A stretch of 32,520 nt of DNA from Acidobacteriota bacterium (GCA_011523845.1 WTFV01000150.1:1-32520); one strand, 5' to 3'. Shown: positions 17,901-25,890, counted from the stretch's first letter. The notes: generated by a model from the sequence alone, not told the origin. Numbers and translations are program-made.

Positions 17901-18011
17901 GCCGTGCGTGCATCCGGAGAGGAACAACGTGAGCGCCGCCGTTGCGGCCAGGATTCGGGCGTTGCTCCGGCGCCGACGCGGCGCCCGCGCCGCGGGGCGG
18001 TCCGCACCCAT
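14976..18011 (-). CDS. PVC-type cytochrome c lipoprotein with dehydrogenase and HEAT domains
   Basis: This is a 1011-residue lipoprotein. A basic N-terminus and hydrophobic stretch end in the lipobox LSGC (lipid cysteine Cys34). Residues about 45-450 form the membrane-bound dehydrogenase domain, a beta-propeller typical of PVC-group proteins (GGYPTRPAGSPPRGRVKRL, NVNGLTWGLDNWVYAANGG, SGHFSGGAGIGYYG). About 450-800 is rich in HEAT-like helices. The C-terminal domain carries one haem site, CAQCH from Cys890, followed by GHPVGPGLDMSFFRG and a LAYLRQHN end. It would oxidise an unknown sugar-like substrate in the periplasm and pass electrons on. The neighbouring Gfo/Idh oxidoreductase supports carbohydrate use. 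The frame is open far upstream, but that part is tandem repeat, so ATG 18011 is chosen. Confidence 0.88.
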   Translation of the reverse strand: MGADRPAARAPRRRRSNARILAATAALTLFLSGCTHGGDRGVSLDPDEFIATAQLPDDLRLELAAQEPAVVDPVAVAFDADGRMFVVEMGGYPTRPAGSPPRGRVKRLVDEDLDGYYETWTLFADELPYPTSVLPWRDGVLVTAPPDILHLRDPDGDGVADARDVLFTGFPVENTQHNVNGLTWGLDNWVYAANGGNHGSGHPAGRPEDAVSIRGTDFRFRPDTGALEPSYETTGGHGIAFDAWGRMFGTHNVNHIQHMVFPIRHLRDNPWLVLPTTRDMISDHGSSAQLFQVSNARTRVNNPDQSGHFSGGAGIGYYGAAALPEAYRGSLFVNDVVVNVVHQDVLAPAGPSFTASRRAEGVELLAGRDNWFRPVSVVAGPDGGLYVVDMHREVIEHPEWIPDAVEETLDLRAGDDKGRIYRIVPREGLAMVRPALAGAGLPALVGGLAHPNKWWRDTAQRLLVERSDAAAVEPLRHVLDNGRDPLARLHALWTLRGLDALRASDLRQAVRRGPAGVRESAAVLAADYLDDPDVAELITQLLGDDDARVRMQAVLTLAGTNTRRVREALQRVLRQDAHHDWTRYAVLAAVEADHAEVLPALLDTNGGVRGPDRGAGLLDAVRHLAAMAVASGGADALRRLAGLAVRPGLEDDPRAALLDGLADGLERADLPPAAASPASRAGARLLEAARPGVVRAALRVVSAAGATDLPAVDGALARARARALDASLPVETRAAEVALLGLGSYRAVGETLLALMEPQAPPALQVEAARAVAGLDDPARAPAALARWRGYGPAVKEIVLDMVLRNQPFHALLIEALENGDLSPGELDLDFGQRRRLLRRSSADIHVRAAAFFTDEEFGNRQAVVDEWLPQVIGRRGRAARGETHFRNLCAQCHQFRGAGHPVGPGLDMSFFRGEEDLLTSILDPSAAFAPEYANYLVETVDGELLNGILAAETDAAVTLSRANGETDTVPRGRIRELRAEGLSLMPDGLEQGLDADGLADLLAYLRQHNH

Positions 18012-18027
18012 GAAGCCGCGCACGCCG

Positions 18028-18200
18028 GAAGGGGCGCACCCCCGCTCGCGTGCCCTGGAACCCTTGCCGCACGCTCCCGGAACATCCGAAGGGGCACACC
18101 CCCGCTCGCGTGCCCTGGAACCCTTGCCGCACGCTCCCGGAACATCCGAAGGGGCACACCCCCGCTCGCGTGCCCTGGAACCCTTGCCGCACGCTCCCGA
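18028..18200. repeat. 60-bp tandem repeat, almost three copies
   Basis: A unit of exactly 60 bases runs from 18028, 18088 and 18148; the last copy is cut short near 18200. Copies 1 and 2 differ at one or two places and copy 2 is identical to copy 3 over the shared part. Each unit carries the small palindrome GGGGCACACCCC (first copy GGGGCGCACCCC). It is the leader region of the cytochrome lipoprotein gene on the minus strand. There are no unique spacers, so it is not a CRISPR array. Confidence 0.9.
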
Positions 18201-18311
18201 AACACCGGCCGGACCGCAACGTGTGATGATTCGCATCCATCCGCCGCGTCCGCTCCTCGAACTGCCGGTCCGCGTAACACCGGCCGGACCGCAACGTGTG
18301 ATGATTCGCAT
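18201..18311. repeat. 36-bp direct repeat pair
   Basis: Bases 18201-18236 recur exactly at 18276-18311, a period of 75 with 39 unique bases between. Read on the minus strand both copies begin ATGCGAATCATCACACG. It adjoins the 60-bp tandem repeat. Together they fill the 332-base gap (18012-18343) between the cytochrome gene and the Gfo/Idh gene; no gene is seen there. Confidence 0.9.
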
Positions 18312-18343
18312 GAGTCCACTCCCGTCCGGAGCGTTCGGCCGCG

Positions 18344-19594
18344 TTACCGCCTCCCCCGTCCTTTCCAGGTTCCCAGCGCCACGGCCGGCACGAACGCGTC
18401 GAGTCCGTCCGGCCTGAACGGCAGCGTCCGACCCTGCTCCGCGCTCATGTAGGCGGTCATCAGCAGCTCGACAACCTCGACCCCGTCGTCGAACGTCAGG
18501 TCCGGCGCCTCCTCCTGCAGGAACGCCCGGACCATGTGGCGGTTCTCCGCCGTGTAGCCGTACTCGGCGGTCTCGTCGACGACGACCGGCATCGATCCGA
18601 CCTCGGCGTTCTGCTTCTCGACCAGATCCTCGCCCGCCGCGCCGCGCACCTCGCGGCTGAAGAAGAGCTTCACGCCGCTGTCCAGCGAGTTGACGGCCAG
18701 CGAGTACTCGGGACCGAGCAGCTCCATGCGCAACCGCAGCCCGGCCCCGACGTAGCTCCATGACGTGCTCGCCTCGCCGATCAAGGGCATCCCGTCGTCC
18801 GCCTCGTACTCGATGGTGACGGCGGCGAAGTCCTCCGCCGGACGCGCCGCGTAGTCGACGGCGGCTCCCATCTCCCGCCGCAGGCGGTCGCTGTACTCGG
18901 GCCGGCTCCACTTGAGAGACGCGATCCGGCCGGTCACGCGCCGTGGCCGGATGGACGCGCGGGGCGCCCCGGGCGCCGTCAGCAGGTGCCGCACGACCTC
19001 GACCGAGTGGCACGCCATGTCGTTCAGCACCCCGCCGCCCTGCAGATCGCCGCGCCAGAACCAGGGGCTGTGGGGCCCGGCGTGCTCCTCGGCGGCGCGG
19101 GCCAGGTAGGGCCGGCCGGTCAACGCGGCGCCGCGGCGCCAGATCAGCTCCCGGCCGCGGGTCACCGGCGGCGCGAAGAGCTGGTTCTCCAGGTAGCCGT
19201 GCCGCAGGCCCGCCTGCTCGACCAGGCCCCGCATCCGCTTCGCCTCGGCGACGGTGCGCGCCAGCGGCTTCTCGCAGGCGACGCCGCGCAGCGTCGCGCC
19301 GGCCTTCACGGCGGCGCAGACGGCCGCCAGGTTCGCGACCCGGGCGTGGTTCGGCCCGCACAGCCACACGGCGTCGACCGCCGGGTCGGCCACCATCGCC
19401 TCGATGGAGGGGAACGCGCGCGCCGCCCCCACGTCGAGCTCCCGCGCGAGCGCCGCGGCCGACGCGGCGCGCCCGGCGTTCGGGCTCCAGCAGCCGCGCA
19501 CGTCGGCGTCCCGCACGCCGACCAGCGACCGGATGTGAAAGCGGGTGATGAACCCGCTGCCGACGAAGCCGATGCCGAGCCGCAGGGAGGTCAC
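18344..19594 (-). CDS. Gfo/Idh/MocA-family oxidoreductase
   Basis: This 416-residue NAD(P)-dependent dehydrogenase is of the glucose-fructose oxidoreductase/inositol dehydrogenase family, cytoplasmic with no signal peptide. The Rossmann motif GFVGSGF is at residues 9-15, the conserved Glu-Lys-Pro at 108-110 (ACEKPLART) holds the catalytic lysine, and GGGVLNDMACHSVEVVRHLL supplies the substrate-side Asp/His. The substrate cannot be read from sequence; sugars and inositols are usual. The GTG at 19594 gives the family start. It lies upstream of the cytochrome lipoprotein on the same strand, separated by 332 bases of repeats, suggesting shared carbohydrate use. Confidence 0.88.
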   Translation of the reverse strand: MTSLRLGIGFVGSGFITRFHIRSLVGVRDADVRGCWSPNAGRAASAAALARELDVGAARAFPSIEAMVADPAVDAVWLCGPNHARVANLAAVCAAVKAGATLRGVACEKPLARTVAEAKRMRGLVEQAGLRHGYLENQLFAPPVTRGRELIWRRGAALTGRPYLARAAEEHAGPHSPWFWRGDLQGGGVLNDMACHSVEVVRHLLTAPGAPRASIRPRRVTGRIASLKWSRPEYSDRLRREMGAAVDYAARPAEDFAAVTIEYEADDGMPLIGEASTSWSYVGAGLRLRMELLGPEYSLAVNSLDSGVKLFFSREVRGAAGEDLVEKQNAEVGSMPVVVDETAEYGYTAENRHMVRAFLQEEAPDLTFDDGVEVVELLMTAYMSAEQGRTLPFRPDGLDAFVPAVALGTWKGRGRR

Positions 19595-19699
19595 GTCGCG
19601 GACAGGCTAATGCACGCGCGCGGTGGGCTCAAGAGCCCGTGGCAACAGCCCGCTGCATTCGAGCGACGATGCATCCCGCGTGGACTGCGTTGCTCCTGG

Positions 19700-19790
19700 C
19701 CCGGAAACCGTCGCCTGGCGGCTCCGCTTTCCGCCCAACCAACCCTCGCCAGGAGGCTACGCCGTTCTACGGCGCAGACCCCTGGGTCGA
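19700..19790 (-). repeat. Dispersed hairpin repeat, copy 5
   Basis: The inverted repeat about 19749-19785 (CCAGGAGGCTACGCCGT ... ACGGCGCAGACCCCTGG) has a short inner stem, GCCGT at 19761-19765 with ACGGC at 19769-19773. The left block GGCGGCTCCGCTTTCCGCCC matches copies 4 and 6. It lies in the 282-base gap between the Gfo/Idh start and the FAD/GcvT stop. No gene is seen in that gap. Confidence 0.65.
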
Positions 19791-19876
19791 ACATGCCCAA
19801 ATCTGTTCCCTCGTCGCGCCTTGCCACGCGGGCGCCTCGCCGCTCTCGGCACACCGCGGCGGTTCGCCGCGGGCCG

Positions 19877-22438
19877 CTACGCCTTCGGCCGGGTGTTCCC
19901 GGGATCGAACACGGCCGCCGCGACGGCGGCCACGGTCACCGGGAAGCACTCGTTCATGTACAGCACCTGCAGCGCCGTCCCGGCCACCGCGTGCTCGATC
20001 GGCAGATAGGCCAGCAGCAGGTACTTGCCGACGGACGGTCCCATCCCGGCCGACGTCACGCGGGACTCCCGTCCCCGGGCGTCCACGATGCGGGCGCCGT
20101 CGCGCGTCAGGATCGGTTCGTTGCCCCCGGTGGGGAAGCGGGGCACGCCCGACGCGCCGGCGTGGCGGTCCATGGTCAGCGTGCACAGCTTCGCCGCCGG
20201 ACCCTCGGCGCGCGCCCGCAGATAGGACATCCTGCCGATGAACGCCGCGTCCTTGACGCGGGCCCGCGCCAGGCCCGCCTCCACCGGCGAGTACTCCGAG
20301 GTGAGGTCGGCGCCCATGAGGGCGTATCCCTTCTCCAATCGGCCGGTCGTGCCGTAGACGCCGTTGCCGACGGGCCGGGCGTCGAATGCGCGGCCCGCGT
20401 CCCGGATCGCGTCCCACAGGCGCACACCGTGCGGCGTGCGGGTGTAGATCTCCCAGCCGCTCTCGCCCACGTAGGAGATGCGCAGCATCGTCGCCGGCAC
20501 CCCGTCGATGATCGCCTCCTGCACCGTCCCGTACGGGAACGCGGCCTGCGAGAGCGGGGTGTCGGTGATCGTGGAGAGCAGCGCGCCGGCGTCCGGCCCC
20601 CACACGCCGATGGTGCACAGCGCCGGCGACCGGTTCTCGAAGTGGACGGTCCCGTCCGCGGGCAGGTGCCGGCGGAACCAGACCTCGTCCCGCGCCCCGT
20701 CGAAGGCCCCGGTCACGATGCGGAACCGATCCTCGGCGAGCCGCTGGATCGTGAGATCGCCGCGGATGCCCCCCTCCGGCGTCAGCAGCGGGGTGTAGAT
20801 CGAGCGGCCCACCGGCCGGTCGCAGCGGTTGACGGTCAACCGTTCCAGGTAGGGCACGACGCCGGGGCCCGAGACGTCGAAGACCTGGAACGCGCTCAGA
20901 TCGACGAGGCCCACCCTCTCCCGCAGGTGGAGATGTTCTGCGTCGATGATCGGCGACCACCAGCGGCGGTCCCATTCGTGCGGGCGGTCCGCGACGCCGT
21001 AGCGCGTCACCAGATCCGCGTTCGACGCGTACCACTGGGGGCGTTCCCAGCCGCGCGCCTCGTGGAACTCGGCGCCCAGGGCCGCGGTCCGATCGTGAAA
21101 CGGCGCGCGGTTCATGCCGCGCGCGGACGCCCACTGCTCGCGCGGATGCACGATGCCGTAGGTCTTGTTGAAGTGCTCGCGGCAGCGCTGGCGGATGTGG
21201 TGTTCGGTCCGCTCGTGCGGATGGAAGCGCGTGACGTCCGACCCGTGCGGATCGCAGAGGCGCGGGTAGCCGTGCGTAATCCATTCGGCGATCAACCGCG
21301 CCGTGCCGGGACCCTCCTTGACCCAGACCGCGGCCGCCGACCAGAGCTTCTCGACCTCGGCGGTCTCACCCAGCACCTGCTGCACGTCGGGAGTCAGGGA
21401 GAGCAGTCCGTTGACCGCGTACCGTATCGGCGCGCCGTCGAGGAGCGTCCCCATGATCCGGCGGGCGTGCGCGAGCTGGGGCGCGAAGTCGCCGGCCGTG
21501 AACGGCATCTCGGTGGGCGAACGCTCCGCTGCCGCCAGCGACGGGATGTCGTCGGGGCGCACCAGGATGGGGCGATGCGCGTAGGAGCCGACCTCCATCG
21601 CGTCGTCGCTCTGCCGTTCGTACATGAACGTGTCCATGTCGCGCACGATGGGATACCCGATCTCGTTGCCCGTCCCGTGCAGGAGGTCGATCGGGCCCAG
21701 GTCGGCCATCTGGTGCACCGCCGGGGTGAGCGGGATCGTCGCGCCGGCCATCGCGGCGAGACGCGGACTCCAGACGCCGCAGGCGATCACGACCTGGTCG
21801 ACCGCGATCGTGCCGCGCCCGGTCACCACGGCGCGGATGCGCGCGCGGCCGAACGGCGGGCGCGACACCTCCAGCCCGGTCACCTCGGTGTTGTCCAGCA
21901 CCGTGAGCGCGCCCTTCGCCTGCGCCCGCTCGCGCATGATCGTGCCCGCCCGGACCGAGTCGACCACCGACACGCTCGGCGTGTAGAAGCCGCCCAGGAT
22001 CACCTCGCCGTTCACGAACGGCACCTTCGCGACCACCTCGGCGGGCGTCAGCAGCTCGGTCTCGATGCCCCAGGCGCGCGCGGAGGTCATGCGCCGCAGG
22101 AGCTCCTCCATGCGGGCCTCGGTGCGCGCCACCTCGATCCCGCCGCACCGGATGTTCACGCCGAGGGCCGCGTACTGGCGCTGGCTCTCCAGCGTCAGCA
22201 TGGCGATCTCGCGGTTGTGATCCGTGGGGAAGATGAAGTTCGACGCGTGGCCGGTCGAGCCGCCGGGGTTGGGCAGCGGCCCCTTGTCGATCAGCAGCAG
22301 GTCGGTCCAGCCGAGCTCCGCCAGATGCCCGACCAGGCAGTTGCCGACGATGCCCGCGCCGATCACGGCGATCGTCGCCCGCGCCGGCGGCGCCCGCCGG
22401 TCGGTCCCGGCAACGTCGCGGATGCCGTGCCTCGTCAT
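19877..22438 (-). CDS. FAD-dependent oxidoreductase fused to GcvT domain (dimethylglycine/sarcosine dehydrogenase-like)
   Basis: This is an 853-residue two-part enzyme. Residues about 20-400 form a DAO-type FAD domain with the dinucleotide motif GAGIVG at 27-32; the GSTGHASN segment has the histidine that binds FAD covalently in dimethylglycine and sarcosine dehydrogenases. Residues about 450-840 are a GcvT-like folate-binding part (VGLVDLSAFQVFDVSGPG, YTPLLTPEGGIRGDLTI, ISYVGESGWEIYTRTPHG, EAGLARARVKDAAFIGR). Such fusions oxidise an N-methyl group and hand the carbon to tetrahydrofolate. The real substrate is not fixed by sequence. A second GcvT-like gene diverges from it at 22985, suggesting one methylated-compound pathway. 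Confidence 0.87.
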   Translation of the reverse strand: MTRHGIRDVAGTDRRAPPARATIAVIGAGIVGNCLVGHLAELGWTDLLLIDKGPLPNPGGSTGHASNFIFPTDHNREIAMLTLESQRQYAALGVNIRCGGIEVARTEARMEELLRRMTSARAWGIETELLTPAEVVAKVPFVNGEVILGGFYTPSVSVVDSVRAGTIMRERAQAKGALTVLDNTEVTGLEVSRPPFGRARIRAVVTGRGTIAVDQVVIACGVWSPRLAAMAGATIPLTPAVHQMADLGPIDLLHGTGNEIGYPIVRDMDTFMYERQSDDAMEVGSYAHRPILVRPDDIPSLAAAERSPTEMPFTAGDFAPQLAHARRIMGTLLDGAPIRYAVNGLLSLTPDVQQVLGETAEVEKLWSAAAVWVKEGPGTARLIAEWITHGYPRLCDPHGSDVTRFHPHERTEHHIRQRCREHFNKTYGIVHPREQWASARGMNRAPFHDRTAALGAEFHEARGWERPQWYASNADLVTRYGVADRPHEWDRRWWSPIIDAEHLHLRERVGLVDLSAFQVFDVSGPGVVPYLERLTVNRCDRPVGRSIYTPLLTPEGGIRGDLTIQRLAEDRFRIVTGAFDGARDEVWFRRHLPADGTVHFENRSPALCTIGVWGPDAGALLSTITDTPLSQAAFPYGTVQEAIIDGVPATMLRISYVGESGWEIYTRTPHGVRLWDAIRDAGRAFDARPVGNGVYGTTGRLEKGYALMGADLTSEYSPVEAGLARARVKDAAFIGRMSYLRARAEGPAAKLCTLTMDRHAGASGVPRFPTGGNEPILTRDGARIVDARGRESRVTSAGMGPSVGKYLLLAYLPIEHAVAGTALQVLYMNECFPVTVAAVAAAVFDPGNTRPKA

Positions 22439-22500
22439 CGATCCCCCCGTGCCGCCGTGCCGCGCTCCGGGGCCGCGCGTTCAGGCCGGGCGCCCCCGGA

Positions 22501-22615
22501 CACCGTCGCCGTGCGGCTCCGTTCCGCCCGCCGGGAGATCGTCGCCGTGCGGCTCCGTTTCGCCCGCCGGGCCTCTCGGAAGTCTACGCCGTTCCACGGC
22601 GCAGACTCCCGGCAG
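22501..22615 (-). repeat. 36-bp tandem block plus dispersed hairpin repeat, copy 6
   Basis: The block CGCCGTGCGGCTCCGTT with flanks occurs twice in tandem at 22505 and 22541 (period 36). It is followed by the inverted repeat at about 22578-22610, GGAAGTCTACGCCGTTCCAC paired with CGGCGCAGACTCCC. The same order of blocks is seen in copies 4 and 5. Edges are approximate. Confidence 0.65.
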
Positions 22616-22785
22616 GCAAGGCCGGTGCAATCGCCGCTCCGCGTGGCGCGACGCGGAAGCACGCTCCAGCAAACGCCGCGCAGGACGGGTGGTCGAGCAG
22701 GCATCGGCTCCCCAACCGCCGGGCTGCCCGCGTGACCGGCGCAGGCGTCGAACGGTCTCGCATCGGTCCCGAACGGCCGAGCGCG

Positions 22786-22895
22786 CGGTGCTGGCCCTGC
22801 TGGCCGACTTCGGTGTTGACCGCCGTCATCCAGGCGCCGCCGCCCAGGTCCAGGTGCACGGTGCTGGCGCTGCTGGCCGACTTCGGTGTTGACCG
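22786..22895. repeat. 37-bp direct repeat pair
   Basis: Bases 22786-22822 recur at 22859-22895 with one difference, a period of 73 with 36 unique bases between. With the preceding repeats this fills the 546-base divergent gap 22439-22984. I see no gene there; the frames on the minus strand through it are low-complexity. Downstream, 22895-22912 contains CGGGGCGTCGAT, whose complement also occurs in the repeats at 30481-30594. Confidence 0.85.
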
Positions 22896-22984
22896 GGGCG
22901 TCGATTCTCGATGACGATGCGGTATAGGCATCGCCGGGCACGGCGCGGCCTCGCGAGTCCGGGCCCTGCCGGGGAGCCGTCGCC

Positions 22985-24307
22985 ATGACGGGAGCGGGAG
23001 CCATGACCGACCAGCCGCGGAGCGTCGACCAGTCCGACCGCAGCGTGCCTGTCAACCTGCGCCAGAGCGGCCGCACGCCCACGGAGCTGCTCGTCTCCAC
23101 GCGCGTGCGGAAGTCGCCCTACTGGCATCTGTCCCATGCGGCGGGCTGCTGGCGGGCCACCGTCTACAACCGCATGTACCATCCGCGCGGCTACGTCCGG
23201 CCGGAGAACGGTGGGGCCGCGGCGGAACACGAGGCGCTGACGAAGCACGTGACCCTGTGGAACGTCGCCGTCGAGCGGCAGATCCGCGTCCAGGGTCCGG
23301 ATGCGGAACGCTTCACCGACTACGTCATCACCCGCGACGCCACCCGCATCGAGCCGCTGCACGCGAAGTACGTGATTCTCTGCAACGAACGGGGCGGGAT
23401 CCTGAACGATCCGGTCCTGCTGCGCCTGGCCGCGGACGAGTTCTGGTTCTCGGCGGCCGACTCCGACGTGCTGTTCTGGCTGCAGGGCGTCAACGTGGGG
23501 CTGCGGATGGACGTGGAGATCGACGAAATCGACGTCTGCCCGGTGCAGATCCAGGGGCCGAAGGCGCTCGCGCTGATGGTCGATCTGGTCGGCGAAGGCA
23601 TCCGGGACATCCCCTACTACGGCCTGCTCGAAGCCCGGATCGCGGGCTGCCCGGTGGTCGTGTCCCAGACCGGCTTCTCGGGCGAGAAGGGCTACGAAAT
23701 CTACCTGCGCGACGCCACCCTGCACGCCGAGGCGCTGTGGGGCGCGGTGATCGAGGCGGGCAGGGCGCACCGGCTCGCGGTCATCGCGCCCGGCCACCAG
23801 CGTCGCATCCAGGCCGGCATCCTGTCCTGGGGCCAGGACATCGACCACGAGACGGTGCCGTTCCAGTGCAACCTGGCCTATCAGGTCCCCCGCCGCAAGA
23901 AGGGCGACTACATCGGCCGGGCGGCCCTCGAACGGATGCGCGCCGAGATCGCCGCGGGCCGGCCGCCCTTCTCGATGGTGATGGCGGGCATGACGCTGGG
24001 CGGCAAGCCGATCGACGACTATGCGCCGGATTTCTGGCTGGTCTCGGATGCCGGGGACGGCGATCCGATCGGGTATCTGACGTCGCCGTGGTACGCCCCC
24101 GAGCTGGGTACCAACATCGCGCTGGGCTACGTGCCGGTGGGCAGGTCGGCGGTCGGCACCGAACTGCTGGTCTGGTTGCCCGACGAGTACGCGAGCAAGC
24201 CGGGTGCGCCGGTTCGGGCGCGGGTGTGCGAGGTCCCGTTCCGCCCGTCGGTCAACCCGAGCGCGCGAGAGAGGGCGCATGCCCGGGGCGACGACGCGGC
24301 CGTGTAG
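22985..24307 (+). CDS. GcvT-like aminomethyltransferase family protein (DmdA/LigM-type relative)
   Basis: This 440-residue protein of the T-protein superfamily binds tetrahydrofolate and accepts a methyl or methylene group from a methylated substrate. Visible features are VTLWNVAVERQIRVQGPDAER, DYVITRDATRIEPL, GGILNDPVLLRLAADEFWFS, PVQIQGPKALALM, VVVSQTGFSGEKGYEIYLRD and the C-terminal barrel with GYLTSPWYAPELGTNIALGYV. The sequence style is that of stand-alone demethylases (DmdA, LigM) rather than of glycine-cleavage GcvT; no gcvH or gcvP is near. GGGAG lies 8 bases before ATG 22985; ATG 23003 is an alternative. It is divergent from the FAD/GcvT fusion gene. Confidence 0.82.
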   Translation: MTGAGAMTDQPRSVDQSDRSVPVNLRQSGRTPTELLVSTRVRKSPYWHLSHAAGCWRATVYNRMYHPRGYVRPENGGAAAEHEALTKHVTLWNVAVERQIRVQGPDAERFTDYVITRDATRIEPLHAKYVILCNERGGILNDPVLLRLAADEFWFSAADSDVLFWLQGVNVGLRMDVEIDEIDVCPVQIQGPKALALMVDLVGEGIRDIPYYGLLEARIAGCPVVVSQTGFSGEKGYEIYLRDATLHAEALWGAVIEAGRAHRLAVIAPGHQRRIQAGILSWGQDIDHETVPFQCNLAYQVPRRKKGDYIGRAALERMRAEIAAGRPPFSMVMAGMTLGGKPIDDYAPDFWLVSDAGDGDPIGYLTSPWYAPELGTNIALGYVPVGRSAVGTELLVWLPDEYASKPGAPVRARVCEVPFRPSVNPSARERAHARGDDAAV

Positions 24308-24317
24308 CCGCATCGCG

Positions 24318-24608
24318 CTACTCGATCAACCGGTGCACCTCGTCGAGCAGCGCCGGCACCTCCTGTACCTCGTCCACGACGACGGGACGTGCACGGCGTC
24401 GTGCGTCGAGCGCCAGCACCCGCTCGGTGAACAGCCAGGGTTCGCGCGTGAAGTCGAGAGCGGTGCGGGTCTCGAGCAGGTCGAAGCGGGCGGAGTCCGG
24501 GAACCGCTCGGCGAGCAGCGTGGACTTGCCCGTCTTGCGGGGTCCCCACAGGAACGCCGACTGGCGCTCCGGAAGGTCGAGGGCGAGCTCGCGGCGGTAC
24601 GAACCCAT
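24318..24608 (-). pseudogene. Truncated DUF4143/AAA_14-type ATPase fragment
   Basis: Only the first 96 residues of a normally about 380-residue ATPase remain: MGSYRRELALDLPERQSAFL, Walker A LWGPRKTGKSTLL and Walker B RPVVVDEVQEVPALLDEVHRLIE, then a stop at 24318. The sensor region and the DUF4143 C-terminal domain that should follow are absent; the next sequence is the convergent GcvT-like gene. This looks like a remnant cut off by a rearrangement at the edge of the accessory island. ATG 24608 fits the family start. Confidence 0.75.
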
Positions 24609-24726
24609 TCGGATCGTATTCCTGTTTGGCTTGACCAATCAGGATTGCATTCCGGGATGGTCGACGCGATCCTGCCTTTGACCGAACCGGTCGAACGATG
24701 ACGCTCGACCAGGGTCGGAGCGTGCT

Positions 24727-25890
24727 TCACCGGCCGGGCATCGCTCTCAGCAGGAACTCATCGAAGAGAGGAACGGTGAAGGCGGTGTCCCCATGCGCCG
24801 GGCTGTAGATCATTCCCTTGGCGATGAGGCCGGATCGACGCGGGGCGACCGACTCGACCCTGACCCCGAGCGCGGCGGCGATGTCGCCGGAGCGGTGGCC
24901 GCCGGGTCCGAGAACCGCCATGGCCCGGAGGTAGTCCTTTTCCTTGGGAGTCGGCCGATCGAACCGAACGCGGAAGAAGTCACGGTCGAGCGTGTCGATG
25001 ACGCTCGACCGGGCCGCGCGGACATCGTCGTCGGCAATCGGACTCGACGGCGCCGCGTTCCAGACGTGATAGCCCCATTCCTGCAGGAAGTACGGATAGC
25101 CGCCGGACTCCGTCACGACACGGTCGACCGCGGCGACAGTGAACTCGACCCCGAATTCCCGGGCCGGAACGACGATGGCGGCGGCAGCTTCCGCGGGCGG
25201 CAGCGAGCTCACGACAGGGAACTCGAAGAGGCGCTCGGCGTAGGATCTGGCTGCGCCGACCAGGGCCGGCAGTTGCGGCAGGCCGGCGCCGGCGAGGATG
25301 ACCGGCAGACCGAGTTGCGTCGTCCGGTGAATGGCCGTCACCAGAGCGGCCAGCTCGTCGGTGGACAGGTACTGGACTTCGTCGACCGCCACCATCAGGG
25401 CGGAATCGCAGGCGGCCGCGGCCTCGCCGGCGGCCACGAGAACATCGGTCAGGTCTTCCGCCAGCAACCCCGAATCCGCCCGCCCGGCGAGCGGGTCGAC
25501 GCCGATCGAGATCGACGCCCCGGCCGGCAGCTTGAGCGTGAACGACTTGAGCACGCCCAGCGCCCTCGTGACCGCTCTGCGGACCCGGCTGTTCCACTCG
25601 AGCAGAATCCCGCGCAACCGAACCGCCAGCAGCGTGCGGAAGTCCCCGTTCTCGGGCGCCTCGATGAACCCGACCTTCACCCCCTCGGCGCCCGCGATCT
25701 CGGCGAAACGGTTCAACAGGACCGTCTTGCCGACGCCTCGCAGGCCGACGAGCATGCAGCTCTTGCCCGACCTGCCGCTCAGCGTTCGCCGCAGCGTGAC
25801 GCCGAACCCTTCAATCAGGTCGTCGCGACCTATCAAGGCCGGAGGCCGCGTCCCCGCGCCCGGCTGGTACGGGTTCTGGAGCCGGTCCAT
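24727..25890 (-). CDS. Orc1/Cdc6-like or STAND-type AAA ATPase with C-terminal winged helix
   Basis: This 387-residue protein begins RLQNPYQPGAGTRPPALIGR, then Walker A GLRGVGKT (49-56), Walker B ALMVAVDEVQYLS, sensor 1-like LPVILAGAGLPQLPAL, the ESGGYPYFLQEWGYHVWNAA segment and a C-terminal winged-helix part (KEKDYLRAMAVLGPGG, SGDIAAALG, LIAKGMIYSPAHGDTAF). This family of stand-alone bacterial ATPases is often found in mobile or accessory DNA; its role is not established. It starts 38 bases after the PIN toxin gene on the same strand, so phd-PIN-ATPase may be one operon. It could control a DNA- or protein-targeting process. Confidence 0.8.
   Translation of the reverse strand: MDRLQNPYQPGAGTRPPALIGRDDLIEGFGVTLRRTLSGRSGKSCMLVGLRGVGKTVLLNRFAEIAGAEGVKVGFIEAPENGDFRTLLAVRLRGILLEWNSRVRRAVTRALGVLKSFTLKLPAGASISIGVDPLAGRADSGLLAEDLTDVLVAAGEAAAACDSALMVAVDEVQYLSTDELAALVTAIHRTTQLGLPVILAGAGLPQLPALVGAARSYAERLFEFPVVSSLPPAEAAAAIVVPAREFGVEFTVAAVDRVVTESGGYPYFLQEWGYHVWNAAPSSPIADDDVRAARSSVIDTLDRDFFRVRFDRPTPKEKDYLRAMAVLGPGGHRSGDIAAALGVRVESVAPRRSGLIAKGMIYSPAHGDTAFTVPLFDEFLLRAMPGR

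Noticed and set aside
18028..18311. CRISPR-like array
   Set aside because: The 60-base units are contiguous with no variable spacers, and the 36-bp sequence occurs only twice; no cas gene is near.
18012..18311. N-terminal extension of the cytochrome lipoprotein through the repeats
   Set aside because: The frame is open, but it would place a 20-residue repeat before a normal lipoprotein signal peptide, which would block export.
14643..18452. Open frame of more than 1200 codons on the plus strand
   Set aside because: It is the antisense shadow of the PVC-type cytochrome gene; its translation is arginine/alanine-rich without motifs, as expected opposite a GC-rich gene.
18986..22735. Open frame of about 1250 codons on the plus strand
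   Set aside because: Antisense of the Gfo/Idh and FAD/GcvT genes, which have clear family motifs on the minus strand.
22439..22984. Small genes in the divergent gap
   Set aside because: All frames there are made of repeat sequence and give low-complexity products without any protein-family character.
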